A stretch of 64,000 bases of DNA from Laccaria trichodermophora (GCA_018417955.1 JACTVC010000011.1:370262-434261); one strand, 5' to 3'; shown: positions 45,444-57,940, counted from the first letter of the stretch. A program made the numbers and translations. The notes: a model not told the origin generated them from the sequence alone.

Positions 45444-46938
45444 ATGACTGACCAGGCCTCCGCGAAGAGAATTCTTAGCGACCTCTCGAAACGAGAGGAC
45501 CTCAAAAACAAAGTTTGTGTCGACTGCAGCAATCCTAATCCACAATGGGCCTCTTTAAGGTTTGCCAATTACCTTCTTCCTCGCTGGCGCTCATCTCATC
45601 ATCACTCTTAGCTTTGCCGTCTTCATATGCCTGCAATGTGCTGGAGTACACCGTGGCTTCGGCGTGCACATCAGGCTAGCTTGATAACGAACAGTTTTCA
45701 CCCTGTTGTTGATATTGTCTTCTATCTAGCTTCGTTCGATCGATTTCTATGGATACATGGCAGGATGAGCAAGTGAAACGCATGCAGGTGGGCGTGCCAT
45801 TTTTAACGTTATGAAGCTCATACTTATTCATTACAAGCTTGGTGGAAATGGTCCATTCCGAGATTTTATGCAATCCTACGAGCCGATTGAACAGGGAGGT
45901 TATAAACAAGGGCTGAGTCCGTATGACACATACCATTGTTGGGCAGCCGCCCAGTATCGAGAGAAAGTGTGTATCGTTTACTTGCTTAAGATATGTCCTT
46001 TAACATCGAATCGTTGCTAGCTTGACGCCATGTTGGCTGGACGTGAATGGTCCCCCTCTGCCAAACCTGCTGATTTCGGCCTCAATTCACGTTCGTCTTC
46101 CCCAGGACCTTCTACCGCTCAAGGTCTCCGTAAATCACGTGCATCGACGCGCACTTTCACAGCTCGTAGCGATTCTCGCTCTCCGTCATCATTTAGAAAT
46201 TCCCCCAGCGGAACACCAAATTTATCCACAGACCAAAAGAACCTCAACGAATCTTACTTTGCTAATTTGGGAAAAGTCAACGAGAATCGCCCAGATCATC
46301 TTCCCCCATCACAGGGGGGTCGCTATACGGGCTTTGGGAGCACGCCTACACCACCACCAGGCCAGGAGCACCCATCATATGGTTTGTCGTCCGCGAACGC
46401 CCCATCTCTAAACGAGCTCCAAGAAAACCCCGTCGCTGCGTTGAGCAAGGGCTGGTCCTTATTCACAGCAGCGGTTGTTGGTGCTACGAAAGCTGTTTCA
46501 GAGAACGTCATCCAGCCAGGAATGGAGAAGGTTTCTGATCCCAACTTTCAAGCAAGTGTTAGAGGCTACATGACTGAGGCTCAAAAGAAAGCGGCCGCTG
46601 TCGGCAGCACCGCCAACGAGTGGTCGAAGCAGCAGTTTGGGGTCGACGTCGCCGATACAGTTGGTGGTGTCGTCGGGACAGTGAAGGATAAAGTCGGAGG
46701 TGGACCTTCACGATTAGGCTATGGGTCTATTGCATTGACGAGTCCAAATGATCACGAAGAGTCTTCTGGGCTATACGACGGTGACGACGACGACCTCTTC
46801 GGAGAATATCATGGACATCAGTCGCCTCAACATTCAAGCTTGGCGCCGACGGTAATCGCTGGGGGAAGTCGTTCTACTTCCACAGCAACGGCCCCCGTTA
46901 AGAAAAGTGAATGGGACGACGAGTGGAAGGATTTTTGA
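45444..46938 (+). CDS. ArfGAP, Gcs1/ARFGAP1-like
   Basis: A GTPase-activating protein for Arf1 that acts at the Golgi in COPI vesicle traffic. The ArfGAP zinc finger is spread over four exons: CVDCSNPNPQWAS, then CLQCAGVHRGFGVH with the arginine finger, SFVRSISMDTWQDEQVKRMQ, GGNGPFRDFMQSYE. Introns lie at about 45561-45609, 45675-45729, 45787-45836 and 45967-46020; the second starts with GC (AG then GCTAGC). The C-terminal half has Ser-rich linkers, an amphipathic stretch VAALSKGWSLFTAAVVGATK and ends SEWDDEWKDF, a tryptophan-acidic tail like those that bind COPI coat. Family assignment is firm; Golgi role is established for the family. Confidence 0.92.
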
Positions 46939-47073
46939 ATATTTCAGGGACTTCGCGGATACATCATAGATTAGATTAATATTGTAGGATGTACGGTAAT
47001 ACAGTCCGAAGTTCCGGCCGGTTACTTAGTACACCAACTTGTCGACACAACGTTTATTTCCCCACAACTAACA

Positions 47074-49380
47074 ATGCACGCCGTCTTGCAGAGAACTCTG
47101 ACTAGGACGCTGGCTATCCAACTCAGGTCGTATCATGCCTCAGTGTTACCTACCTTCGTATCTACCTCCTCGCCGGAATTCACTGCCAAATCACTTGCAA
47201 TGGATGAGCTAGTCAGTGATTTAGAGACAAAGCTGGCTGAGGCGCGCCAAGGAGGGGGTCTCAAAGCCTCGGAACGAATGCGGAACAAGGGAAAGAGGCT
47301 ACCTCGAGAACGGTTGGGACTCATGCCTATACGGTGGTTCAACCTTTGAAATATTGGTTCTCAGTCTAGGCCTTATCCTGGATCCACATTCACCGTTCCT
47401 TGAACTTTCGTCTTTGGCGGCGCATAAGGTTTATCCTGAATCTATTCCAGGAGCGGGTATCATTACTGGCATTGGTCGTATTTCCGGACGGGAGTGCATC
47501 ATTGTCGTAAATGACGCGACTGTGAAGGGTGGGTCATACTACCCACTGACAGTGAAGAAACATCTGCGAGCGCAGGAGATCGCGCGGGAGAACGGGCTAC
47601 CTTGTGTATATATCGGTATGTCGTTTCCGATGCTTTCTAAGTTCTCATATCCCTCATGATGTTGGGCAGTGGAATCAGGAGGTGCTGCTCTCCCCCATCA
47701 AGCGAACGTTTTCCCAGACAAGGAACACTTTGGCCGTATCTTTTATAATATGGTATAGTTTACGCATTGGCCCAGATAAATTGACACTTATGGAGATATA
47801 GGCTCAAATGTCCGCTCTCGGAATTCCTCAAATCGCGGTTGTACATGGTATCTCGGTCGCAGGTTCGTACTCTTAGTTTCACGATAGATCGTCACATTAA
47901 TGCTGGATAGGCGGCGCGTATGTTCCTGCTATGGCGGACGAGAACATCATTGTGCAGAACCAAGGACGCATTTTCTTGGCCGGTCCACCGCTCGTTAAAG
48001 CCGCGACGGGGGAGGAAGTTGATGAAGAGACGCTGGGCGGTGGTCTGATGCATTCCAGCGAGAGCGGAGTGACCGATCACCTGGCTCGGGATGACGAGCA
48101 CGCCATATCTATAGCGAGAGGTATTGTTGGAGACCTGGGTAGTGCAGGCACTACTGCCAGCGTCGTGAGTGACAGCCGATTCTCGAATGGGACTCTACTG
48201 ATTCGTGTCGATTCAGCCATCTGCGAAGCCAGAGGACCCTCTATACCCCGTTTCTGACCTTCATGGTATTGTTGGGACAGACGTCCGGCAGGCCTTCGAC
48301 ATGCGTGAGGTCATTGCTCGGATCGTCGATGGAAGCAAATTTAGGGAGTTCAAGAAGGAGTATGGGCCAACAATAATTACGGTGTGTTTGACGGATAGTC
48401 TTTTTTATCTATTCTCAAACCCATTTCAACAGGGCTTCGCACATATCCATGGTTATGAAGTTGGAATCGTGGCCAACAATGGAATCCTTTTCTCACCCTC
48501 GGCTTTGAAGGCGACACACTTCATTCAGCTGTGTTCGCAGCGTCAAATTCCTTTATTGTTCCTTGTGAATGTGACAGGCAAGTTCCTTCGTGCTCTGCTT
48601 TTGCTTCGGAGGTCGTTGATGATTTTCTTACAGGCTACATGGTCGGGTCAAAGGCAGAGAAAGGCGGCATCGCGAAAGACGGTAAGTTTTGTTTGTTATA
48701 GATGAACTTGAGAGTCATGGCTTCCAAGGTGCAAAAATGGTTCGTGCGGTCGCGTGCGCGGACGTACCAAAGATTACCGTAATTGTTGGAGGAAGCTTTG
48801 GCGCTGGTAACTATGGTCAGTCGCGTCGTGATTTTGTGGTTATCAGTTGTCTGACGAGTTAACCAGGCATGGCTGGTCGTGCTGTGCGTCTGCTTTTTCC
48901 TCTCAAAAGACTCTCACTCAAAGTTCGAGCAGTATTCTCCACGATTCCTATGGATGTGGCCTGTAAGTAATAAGATTACCTGCTGTGCTGGACCTCGACT
49001 GATGTGTGAGTATCAGAATGCCAAAGTTTCCGTCATGGGTTCCGGCCAATTGTCCCAGGTCATGACCACAGTGTCAAAGTAAATTTCTTTGACTCTGCTT
49101 TTCCGCAACAAACAATAACCATTTCGTTCTAATTCTTTTAACTAGAGATCCTGCCCAGCACTCTTCTCTAAAAGCCGAAATTGAAGATCAATCAACTGCG
49201 CTGTATTCGACTGCACGCCTTTGGGACGATGGAATTATTAAGCCCACAGATACCCGAGATGTGGTGGGTCTCGGACTTGGCATAGTTACACGAGAACGAG
49301 CTTTGCGAGGCCGGAGAAGTATGGGCGGTAGTACTTCGTGGGATGGAAATGGTAATGGCTTTGGAGTTTTCCGAATGTGA
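47074..49380 (+). CDS. MCCB: Methylcrotonoyl-CoA carboxylase beta subunit, mitochondrial
   Basis: The carboxyltransferase half of 3-methylcrotonyl-CoA carboxylase, a biotin enzyme of leucine breakdown in mitochondria. A presequence ([20 protein letters not shown]) precedes the body: [111 protein letters not shown] RLV region, [59 protein letters not shown] and [14 protein letters not shown]. About nine introns; one uses GTGAGT inside GTTASV at 48164 rather than the nearer GGTAGT. Stop TGA 49378-49380. The partner alpha subunit is not in the window. Confidence 0.94.
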
Positions 49381-49456
49381 ATTTGATGTGAATATAAACC
49401 CTTCATTATATGTCATGTGACTACACTCCCCGTCGTCCAACCTCAACAGTCAGTAG

Positions 49457-52400
49457 ATGCATGGAGCCATCGAAGCATTGAACTCTTCAACACGCGCCAA
49501 ACTTCGCTCAACTCAAATCCTCACTTCTCTGCCCCAAATTGTTTCCGAGCTTCTACAGAACTCCCTCGATGCCGGGGCGCGTCAGATAGACATAGGCTTA
49601 GACTGTGAAGAATGGTCTTGTTGGGTTAAAGATGATGGTTCTGGCATCAGCAAAGACGGCCTCAATATTATAGGCAGCGATGGAGGAGAAGGTCGATATG
49701 GTGAGCATGAGTGAAGCACCTCTTATTGAAATGTAATAAGTCTATCCAACTTGTAGGAACGTCAAAGGAATGCGCGCCAGGCTTCATGAACTCCCTTTCC
49801 ACATTTGGTTTTCGAGGAGAAGGTACATTCAACAATCGCTGCTCAGACGGCAGCTGTTAACATTCAGTCAAAGCACTTGCGTCTGCGGCTGAGCTCTCAT
49901 GCATGGAAATATGTTCGCGCACATCAAATTCTAAGAACACTTGGTCCATAATAGTCAAGGTTGGGGCGAACTTGGCATTTTTTTTTTCCAGAGTGAGCTT
50001 GAGCCGATGCTACAGGGTGGAAAGACACTATATACAGGTCCAGCCGTTCGTTGGCGAAGAGAGACGCAAGGCACCGTAATTTGCATTCGCGATGCCTTTT
50101 ATAATGTCAATCCTTCCATTTTCCTTTTCGTCATTTGCCTCACCTATTGGTGTTAGCTCCCCGTACGTCGATTGTCCAATCCTTCTCATATACGAACCTG
50201 GGAGCTTGTTCGTCAAGAAATCGAAACATACGCTATAGTATTCCCTCATGTCGCCTTTTCACTTGAGGACAGCCGCAATGCTAGGGAAACGGACGCCAAA
50301 ACATTCAGAGATCGTAATTTTCGAATACCAAAGGTTTTGTCATTCAATTTAATATTGTGTTTTTTCTCATGAAAAATTCAGACACCATCTATATTGAGCG
50401 CGTTTCGCCGCATATATGGCCGAGCATTGACAGAGGTATTGGATCCCTTTGTACATTTTACAATGGAACTGAAGAGTTTAATAGCACGTCGAAGAGATAG
50501 ATGCGACCCGCGATTCGATGAAGATTGTCGGATTTATTAGTCTGAATGGCTCACTTTCCAAGGCGAGAGTCGATCATCCTCGAAACAGTGGGAAGAAAAT
50601 GACACCTTACTCTAACAGGCATATCAGTTTCTTTGTGTGTATGAAAGCATTGCTTTACGGTGTTAACTTATAGCCCTCTCTGATAGATATCAACAAACAC
50701 CCAGTTTCTCACTGCGATATTCGTCGTCTCATTGACACGAGCTTTGGCTCTAGTTCATTTTCCAAAAATGTTTACTTTATGCTCTCATCCCGGTGTCGGA
50801 ACTGATGCAACGACCATTAGGGCCTTGATGAAGATGGGGATTCTAGCTATCCTCGCCCCAGTGAGACTCTACAAGGTCGCATAAGATGCACCGCTGATAG
50901 ATCATAGCTACACGGCGATCCCCCCGCAAGACTGAGAAAAAAGCTGTTTATGTCCTCAACGTTACCCTTCCTCCCGATCACGTTGATAATATAATAGAAC
51001 CGAGCAAGACGTCGGTTCAGTTTCAGGTAGAGCTATGCATCTCTCAAGGCTTTTTGCAATCACTACTCATGGGTGATATGCTGAAGAACAGAGCAAGCAT
51101 CTTGTCCTTTGTATCATCTGTCATCGAGTCTTTCTTGATGAAACATGGCTTTGTACTGCAACGCGACATTGAACCTAGTCCCCAAGATTCCCCTTCACGA
51201 AAACGCAGGAAACTCGAAAAGAATTTTGAAGACTCAGGTTTCATAGAAGGAAATTATGTCAGCGAATCGCCGAGTTCTTTGCACAATCGTCATACTGCAG
51301 AAGGCTCAAATTCGGTACTCTACACTTCTACGGTTTGTGAACCGTTTTCACCCCCATACGTAGCCTCATTCTCCGACAGGAAGACAACCCTTCCGATATA
51401 TTATGGACAGATCCTATAACCCATGAGAAGTTTCTTGTGGATGCAAGGTCAGGAAATTCATATCGGCAAGGTGACGGTCGGACTGGCGAGCCTTCGTCGG
51501 GCGTTCGGCAAGGGAGGAGAACTTTACAATACAAGCATGCAACCAGCTCAGCCCCCCGACAGGCTGACCATTCAATCCCAACCTGGCTCGAGAAAGCACT
51601 TCAGGTTTTTTTCCCCTTTTTAGCGGAATCCCGCTTTAGACAGTTGACCATTATTATGACGTCAGGAAAACGAAGCATACTCGCTGAGCGAGAAGCGTAT
51701 AGCCTCGTTGGAACTCAACCCTTTTATATGTCCGCCGGTTGTCAAAAACAACTCCTTCCATACCGAACAACACCAGTGTCATGCATCACAGGACGAAATT
51801 TTTGCAAGGAGTCTGCAAAGTGAAGCCCTCTCACGTCCCCTCACCAGAGAAGACCTTCAACAAGCGCAAATCATAGGTCAAGTTGACCGAAAATTCATAG
51901 CCTGCGCCATTCCAGTCAAGCAACCTGAAAATGGTTTACTCAGGACCTCTCAAATCTATGGTGAACCAACGAGCACTTCTCCTGCTCTCGTACTTATCGA
52001 CCAACATGCTGCAGACGAACGCATCCGTGTGGAGTGTTACCTCAAAGAGCTGTGTCTCGGCTTTCTGCACTATCGAGACGAGGGTAGTTCTAAAGAGAAA
52101 GGGATTACTCAAAAGGATTTACAACCGCCACTACCTGTCCTTGTCACTCGGCACGAAGCTATCTTGCTAAAAGCGTCTGTGGGAATCCAGAGAGCATTCC
52201 ACAATTGGGGTTTTCAATTCGCCGACCTCTCGAAGGTGGCGAACGTGAACTCCGACGATGTTTTTGCGGACGGAAGCAGTAGTGGATATGAACAACTTCT
52301 CGTGTGTTCCGTTCCAGAAGTTGTGAGCGAAAAGGTGTGTTCTTTCCGTGTATGTCAACGGCAAGTTTTTCGGGTGTTTAATTTTCCACTCTCTCATGAC

Positions 52401-52915
52401 AGCTTCTACAAGGGGAAGAGCTTCGGGATCTCGTGAAAAGCTGTCTTGCCTATTTCCAGCATTCGAGCGATTCATCTCAGACAACTCACACCACCAATTT
52501 GCGAGCGGATGAGTTTGCCTGGCTTGGTGCTCTGCGCTTGTGTCCCAAAGCTTTGCTCGACTTGGTCAACTCGAAGGCTTGTCGTGGTATGTGTTCATTT
52601 TCACACTCACATTTTTGGTCGAATCCATTCGTCTGGGCTCAGGTGCTGTAATGTTCAACGACCACCTGACCGTCGAACAATGTCAAAGGCTGGTCTACAA
52701 ACTCTCTCAAACATCTTTTCCGTTCCAGTGTGCCCACGGACGGTACGTAACAGTTGTTTTGTTCTCGTCGTCCTTCTGCTCGCTAACTCCTGATTAGGCC
52801 ATCCTTGGTGCCGCTAATGAACATCTGGGATTATTCAAGGCATCCGACTCGGCAACTTGAACGTTCGCAGTATCGGTGGAGCAGGTTAGAAAACGACAAA
52901 GAAGCCTCGATTTGA
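49457..52915 (+). CDS. MLH3: DNA mismatch repair endonuclease MLH3
   Basis: MLH3 pairs with MLH1 to nick DNA in meiotic crossover resolution and some mismatch repair. The N-terminal GHKL ATPase shows SLPQIVSELLQNSLDAGARQ (ATP-binding Asn), VKDDGSGISKDGL and STFGFRGEALASAAELS. Middle blocks include TRDSMKIVGFISLNGSLSK and EPSKTSVQFQ. The C-terminal domain holds the endonuclease motif DQHAADERIRVE, matching DQHA-x2-E-x4-E, then CPKALLDLVNSKACRG, GAVMFNDHLTVEQCQRLVY and FPFQCAHGRPSLVPL. Metal-ligand residues appear intact. Ten or more introns; those between 49850 and 50650 are the least certain. Start ATG 49457 fits the family. Stop TGA 52913-52915. A TCATGTGAC element lies about 45 bases upstream. 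Confidence 0.92.
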
Positions 52916-53156
52916 TCTTTAATTTTGGCTACCCTGAGCCTAAGATGTCGACCTCTGCATTTTCGCTTTGTTACAAGCGCTGAGCCGCGTGAACTGTGGC
53001 TTTTATGTAGTCATAGATAGAAATCGTTGCCTTGCACTTCCATGGAAGTTCAGGAAAAAGCGTTCATGATTGATAAGAAGTAGAGAGCTGTTTTGTATCC
53101 CCTGATGAGGGTGGGAAACTTTTTTTTGTGACATCGTCGTGCTCTGAACGACCATA

Positions 53157-54810
53157 ATGGCGACCTCAAAACCCTCAAAATCCAGCTCAAAGCTTGCAAG
53201 TCAAGTAAAGTTGTCGAAATCCTCGCTGGGCGCTCCAGCGCAGCACAACCAGTCGACCAGAAAAGGCAAGCGGGCATGGCGGAAGAACATCAACATCGAG
53301 GATGTGGAGGAGGGATTGGAGGGTATGAGGGCTGAGGAGCGGGTTATTGGGTAGGTTTCTCGTCATTCATGGGCACGAAAAGTGGAAGGTAGTAGGAACT
53401 GAATGCTGATTGTGTGTCATCTAGGAAACCGCTGCAGAAAACGAAGGATGAAGATCTTTTTGTGGTGGATGTTCAGGGCGACGAACAAGGTGTGTGTATT
53501 CATGCAACATGGAGGACTATGTACTAACTAAAATTAATAGTCCGCAAATCCCTCGCATCACGATTTTCTTCAAGAACACCGTTAACATCGACCAAGATCC
53601 TATCTGAACGCTCCGCCGTTCCCGCTGTTTTTTCTCGGCCCTCCAATGCCACGTCCAAAAGGAAAGCAGGGCAACTCAGTCATGAAGAAAAAGCCCGCCT
53701 TTTGAAGATCGCGAAGAGGCCTCGCAGAGGACCTTTTAACTCGATCCTAGACCCGTCGGAGTATGAAGCTGGGAGCGGGATGGTGGGACTGAGCGAGGCT
53801 GTGAAGAGCAGCGGGACGCATGATGCTTGGGCGCCCGAGGTGGTAATGGACGTGCTCCCGGATGGGATGGAGACTGTTCAGAAGAAGGTCATCAAGGTTC
53901 GTTTTTTTTTTCAATCTGCCTGGTGCGATTACTGATATTGGTCTAGCCACCGACAGTAAAATATACCCGGGACATCATCCAGGTCCCCGCAATCGTGGAG
54001 CCGCACCAGGGAACGTCGTATAACCCGCCTGTGGAGGCGCACCAAGAGCTTATACTCAAGGCATATGAAGCCGAGGAGAAGAGGCTTCGGGATGCGGAAA
54101 AGCTCGCGGAAGTGAAGAAGAAGATGGAAGATTCGTATATGGTTGAACCTCTCGAGGAAGGGTTGGCGGCTGGGATGAAGTTGGCTGAGAAGGTTCTTGT
54201 TGAGGATGATGAGGTGGAAGAAGGGGAGGAGGAGAGGGTGGTGAAAAGTCTTCCTGATCGGAAGACAACATCGCAGAAGAATAAAGCGAAGAGATTACTT
54301 GCTGAGGTTTGTTTGATCCATTCCTTGTTCTTTTTACAACGCTGACCTTTCTTTTCGTAGAAACGCGCCCTGGCGGAACGAGCAGAGCACAAACGGATGA
54401 TGGCATCCATAAGCAACGCAAAGATCATGCGTCGGAGCACAGCGCGGCTCCTGTCCGAACAAGAGAAGAAGCACCTAGAGCGCCGGTTAGCTCTAGAGGA
54501 AAAAGTAAGGAAGCAGGGATTGGTGGGGCAGAAGTTGGGGAAACATAAAGTTCCTCAGGGCGAGGTGGAGGTGCAGCTCGGAGAGGACTTGTCAGAAAGC
54601 TTGAGGGGGTTGAAGGTCATTTTACTTGTCTTTTTGCTCTTTCCGTGTATTGATGTTTTTTCTTTTAAGCCCGAAGGAAATCTGTTCAAGGATCGTTTTC
54701 TCAGTCTGCAACAGCGGGCGTTGATTGAGCCCCGTGTGCGTGTGTTGCCCAAGAAACGGAGACTGAGGATCGTAGAGTACGAAAAACACGCTTGGAAGCG
54801 ATTCCAGTAG
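53157..54810 (+). CDS. NOP53: Ribosome biogenesis protein NOP53
   Basis: NOP53 (human GLTSCR2/PICT1) recruits the Mtr4-exosome to pre-60S particles to trim 5.8S rRNA. Visible conserved parts: STRKGKRAWRKNINIEDVEE, DEDLFVVDVQGDE, AGQLSHEEKARLLKIAKRPR, DAWAPEVVMDVLP, KPPTVKYTRDIIQVPAIVEP, HQGTSYNPPVEAHQELILKA, then a long charged coiled coil, EVEVQLGEDLSESLRGLKPE, GNLFKDRFLSLQQRALIEPR and VEYEKHAWKRF. The yeast Mtr4-binding LFX(D) AIM motif may correspond to DLFVVDV near residue 80. Seven exons with short introns. Very lysine- and glutamate-rich, as usual for nucleolar factors. Confidence 0.93.
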
Positions 54811-54998
54811 ATCATCGGATAACTTTGGGAATGATATGTTACTCCGAGGTGGTGGTGTCGCGTGACGTCAACGGAGTGATCCGACGTCATAAGAGCCGAG
54901 AGCTATAAAGGCACAAAGAGCCAATTGCCAAGTCCCAACTCCTTTACTCTCTCAACGTCCAAACTCACAGTCTTTCCTACAACCGATCTGACGATATC

Positions 54999-55592
54999 AT
55001 GGGAAAATCACTCACCAAAGTCATATACAAGCCCGATTCTCAGTCTACAGACGAGTTCATCGTCATCGTGAATCCTGAAGAGGTCAGTTCATCTCCGTCT
55101 TTGTTAATGATTCATCTCATTCTGTCGTGTTTTTATTGTAGTTTAAGAAGTGGAATGCAGGAGGTGAGTTATTTTTCTTGGATTCGAGTGGATCTTTCAA
55201 TTGATTTGTCTCTCTGCTCGTCAGACACGTAATTATTGCATCTTCGACTCACGTCATCGAGATGTAACCCTTTCTCAACAGCACGATCCCATTAGCTGAA
55301 GTCGTTGATTGTGAGTATCGCATGATATTTCTCCCGGGGATCATTTACTCACTTCCCGGTAGCCTTCAAAGTCTTCCACTCTGGTCAAGGCTCCCAAGGT
55401 CTTCTTGGCGAACCATCCAAGCAACAACTAGACACGGTTTTCGGCACGCACAAGGACGTTGATGTGGTCACTCACATCTTGAAGAATGGGAGAGAGCAGG
55501 CTGCGGAGGGTATCACGAAATCGTCTGGACCTCTGAACGCTGTGCGAGGGGGGCCAGACAACAGAAAGCAGGGGCATTCTCTGGGCGTTTGA
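54999..55592 (+). CDS. RTC3: SBDS N-terminal-domain protein, Rtc3-like
   Basis: A small protein of about 122 residues made of the SBDS/Sdo1 N-terminal domain alone, like yeast Rtc3 (Yhr087w), linked to RNA metabolism. It starts MGKSLTKVIYKPDSQSTDEF, continues IVIVNPEEFKKWNAG, DTTIPLAEVVDSF, KVFHSGQGSQGLLGEPSKQQ and VFGTHKDVDVVTHILKNGRE, ending GHSLGV at TGA 55590-55592. Introns at about 55082-55140, 55164-55224, 55229-55281 and 55311-55362. To read GDTTIP the mRNA needs an exon of only four bases, ACAC at 55225-55228, flanked by TCAG and GTAATT. Direct joining of the neighbours would break the frame. Family and exon reading support each other. Confidence 0.88.
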
Positions 55593-55878
55593 GTACTCAT
55601 CCAGCGAACGTAAATCATTGTATTAGCATTAACATTTGTATATCATGATTTCTTGACAGTGGACGGCTCCGGAGCTCCAGAATAGCCGTGTGACTCACTC
55701 CAGCCCCGAAGAAATTAGTTCATTATTCGAGGGACTCTAAATACACATTAGATTGTAAATGGGGGAGAGGTTCCGACATGTGTGGGATAGCAAAGCAAAA
55801 AAGACAGTCAGATGAAGGTTCAAAGATCGTCGTAAATCACGCGAGATCCAGACGCGCCAGCGCACATAGCGTCCGTGC

Positions 55879-57878
55879 TCAGAAACGTCCTGCGGTCTCC
55901 GCCCACTCCTTGCTTCCCATTTGTACCAGCCGCGAACAGGCCCTGGCAAACGCGAAGACTTCCTCCTCTCCGGTGAACATGGAGCTGGTTCCAACGATGT
56001 CGTTGGAGAGTCCCTAACAATTAAAGCATTCTGAGTCGTCTTAAACGCCCAATGATAAACCAACACTTACAAGGTCATCCATGACGCTGCGCATGTGGTC
56101 CGAAGGATGTTGTGGTAGTGATTCATTGGGATCGTCCGAAAAGACCTTGAACACCGGAGCCTCTGATGTCACGAACAGTTTAGTCTACACCGGAAATGAG
56201 TGACTGTTGATATAGATAAAACCGAAGGGTGCATACCTTGCTCTCATAACACGCTTCACGGATCACAACGATAAGCTACGATGACATCAGTCAGATAAAA
56301 AAGACGAACCATCAATGAACGTGATAAACCGTCTGGCCTGGATTAGGCAACACAAACAAAATTAGCTTAAACGCTATATGACGATCAGATGACACACCAA
56401 GTCTTTCTTGTCCAAACCCATCTTGGGTACGTTCAACAAAAACACCGTTCCAAACGTTTCTGTCACTTTAATGTAGTCAGCAGCGCTCAAGGGCTGTCCA
56501 CATAGATCTTGAAAATCGAACTTGGCGATTTTGCTGGTGCTTTCGGGAACGGCCAGTTGTCGGCCCCATGTCGTCAGCTTGCGGCCGCGGATGGGGGGGT
56601 CTGTAGGGTCCTGGGAGGCTAAAGAGTGGAAGATCTTGTTGATCTCGCGGTCGTGCTCCGGTGTGAGCGGATGGTAGTATACATGGGATAGGGCGCGAGG
56701 TACGCGGCGGTAATCTGCGAGAATGGAGAGTTAGTTAGTTGAGTGACCTTTGTGAGAACGTGAACTGATGCGCACCAGTTCCAGAGTCAAGGTCAGTTAC
56801 TTCGAATTGAGATTTCAGCAGCTCGATTGCGGGTATAAAGCTAGAACGCTGAATGCCGTTCTTATAAAGATCGTCTGGATGCCGACTGAAGAGATCCTTA
56901 TCGTTAGCGTCCCTATGCGGGGGCCTAACGCCGCTCACTTTGAAGTTATCACGCAGACCACCCCATAATTGAGCAAAGACTCAAGTAACCGACGAAGTAT
57001 CATAGCGTCAGCAATATCCGTCACCTAACGATGGTCCCATGTTAGCAATTTGAAATGGATAGTAGTTCGGGTCGGTACCTGAAATTCGTCGAAACATAGA
57101 ATGGACGCCTCAGTGGCGAGATCTCTAGCCACAGGTATTATTGGGTCACCGCCATTGAAGCCCATAGCAATTTTAGCCGCGTGAACACGTTTGTGAACAT
57201 CGATCATGAATGCGTGGAAATGGACCCTTCGTTTACGCTTTAAGGAAGGTGGGAGTGTCTGGAAGAAAAGGTCCATGAGCATTGTCTTTCCAGTTCCAAC
57301 ATCGCCGTAAAGATATAAGCCCTTAGGGGCAGATGCTGGAGGAGATGTAGGGACAGGTGGGTCGCGGCTGAAGATCCGGGATACCTGGAAGAGGAAAGTC
57401 GCTGTTTTAGATACCGAACATGTCGACTGTCGAGTAGGTGCGTACCAGTGAAATGCTTTGCGATGGTCGGGGTATATGTGGTGGATCGTAATGGAGTAGT
57501 TTGTCGTGCAAGTCCTGTAGTTTCTGGATAATACGGGTCTGGTGGTCGTCTCCCCGCAGCACTCCCGTGTCTATTAGTTTCTGGTATTGCCGTAGTGGCG
57601 TTAGGAGATCTACCAAGAAAGGTATTGAGAAACAGATACGCGAGAGATCGGACAAACTTGCCTTCCTCAGAGGAATTCTGGTTTGGGGTATTGTTGGAGG
57701 GTGTGCTCGGTTGCTTGAAAAGGTGGTCAAGATCCTGGCCGAAGCCGGGTTCAACAGCAAGAGACGAGCTGTGGGCTCTACCACAAGGCCTTGTATGTGA
57801 GGTAACTGCGAGCCTTGTGAGGTATATCGACGGTCTTCGAGCGGCAGGCGATGCCAAGATGGAGCGCACGACCCTCAT
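55879..57878 (-). CDS. AFG1: AFG1/LACE1-family mitochondrial AAA-type ATPase
   Basis: Afg1 is a mitochondrial P-loop ATPase involved in quality control of respiratory-chain subunits. A presequence-like start (MRVVRSILASPAARR) is followed by LRQYQKLIDTGVLRGDDHQT, RIIQKLQDLHDKLLHYDPP, Walker A YLYGDVGTGKTMLMDLFF, RVHFHAFMIDVHKRVHAAKI, Walker B SILCFDEFQ, VTDIADAMILRRLLE, VCVITSNRRPDDLYKNGIQR, SSFIPAIELLKS, and the C-terminal SNDIVGTSSMFTGEEEVFAF ending ETAGRF at TGA 55879-55881. Introns are short and numerous. The first exon join is uncertain: the presequence frame and the LRQYQKL frame differ, and a donor at GTAGAG with acceptor TTGGTAG would connect them. Its start codon lies 62 bases from that of UreF. 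Confidence 0.9.
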
Positions 57879-57932
57879 CAGCGTTAAAAAAGAGGAGCTG
57901 AACAAGGTTGGTAGCAGAGAGATATGAGCCGG

Positions 57933-57939
57933 TCACGTG
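57933..57939. promoter_or_regulatory. TCACGTG element at the AFG1/UreF divergent start
   Basis: CACGTG core (GGTCACGTGC) ending one base before the UreF ATG, in the 62-base gap between divergent AFG1 and UreF start codons. It matches the E-boxes upstream of PP2C, Rsa4 and NDUFA13. Confidence 0.4.
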
Positions 57940-57940
57940 C

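Noticed and set aside
45092..45568. 158-codon minus-strand open frame as a gene
   Set aside because: It overlaps ArfGAP exon 1 on the opposite strand and the divergent promoter, shows no family resemblance, and has no splicing in an intron-rich region.
57240..57905. 221-codon single-frame version of the AFG1 N-terminus starting at 57905
   Set aside because: The first codon is TTG, and after about 57660 the frame leaves the conserved AFG1 reading, which lies in a different frame.
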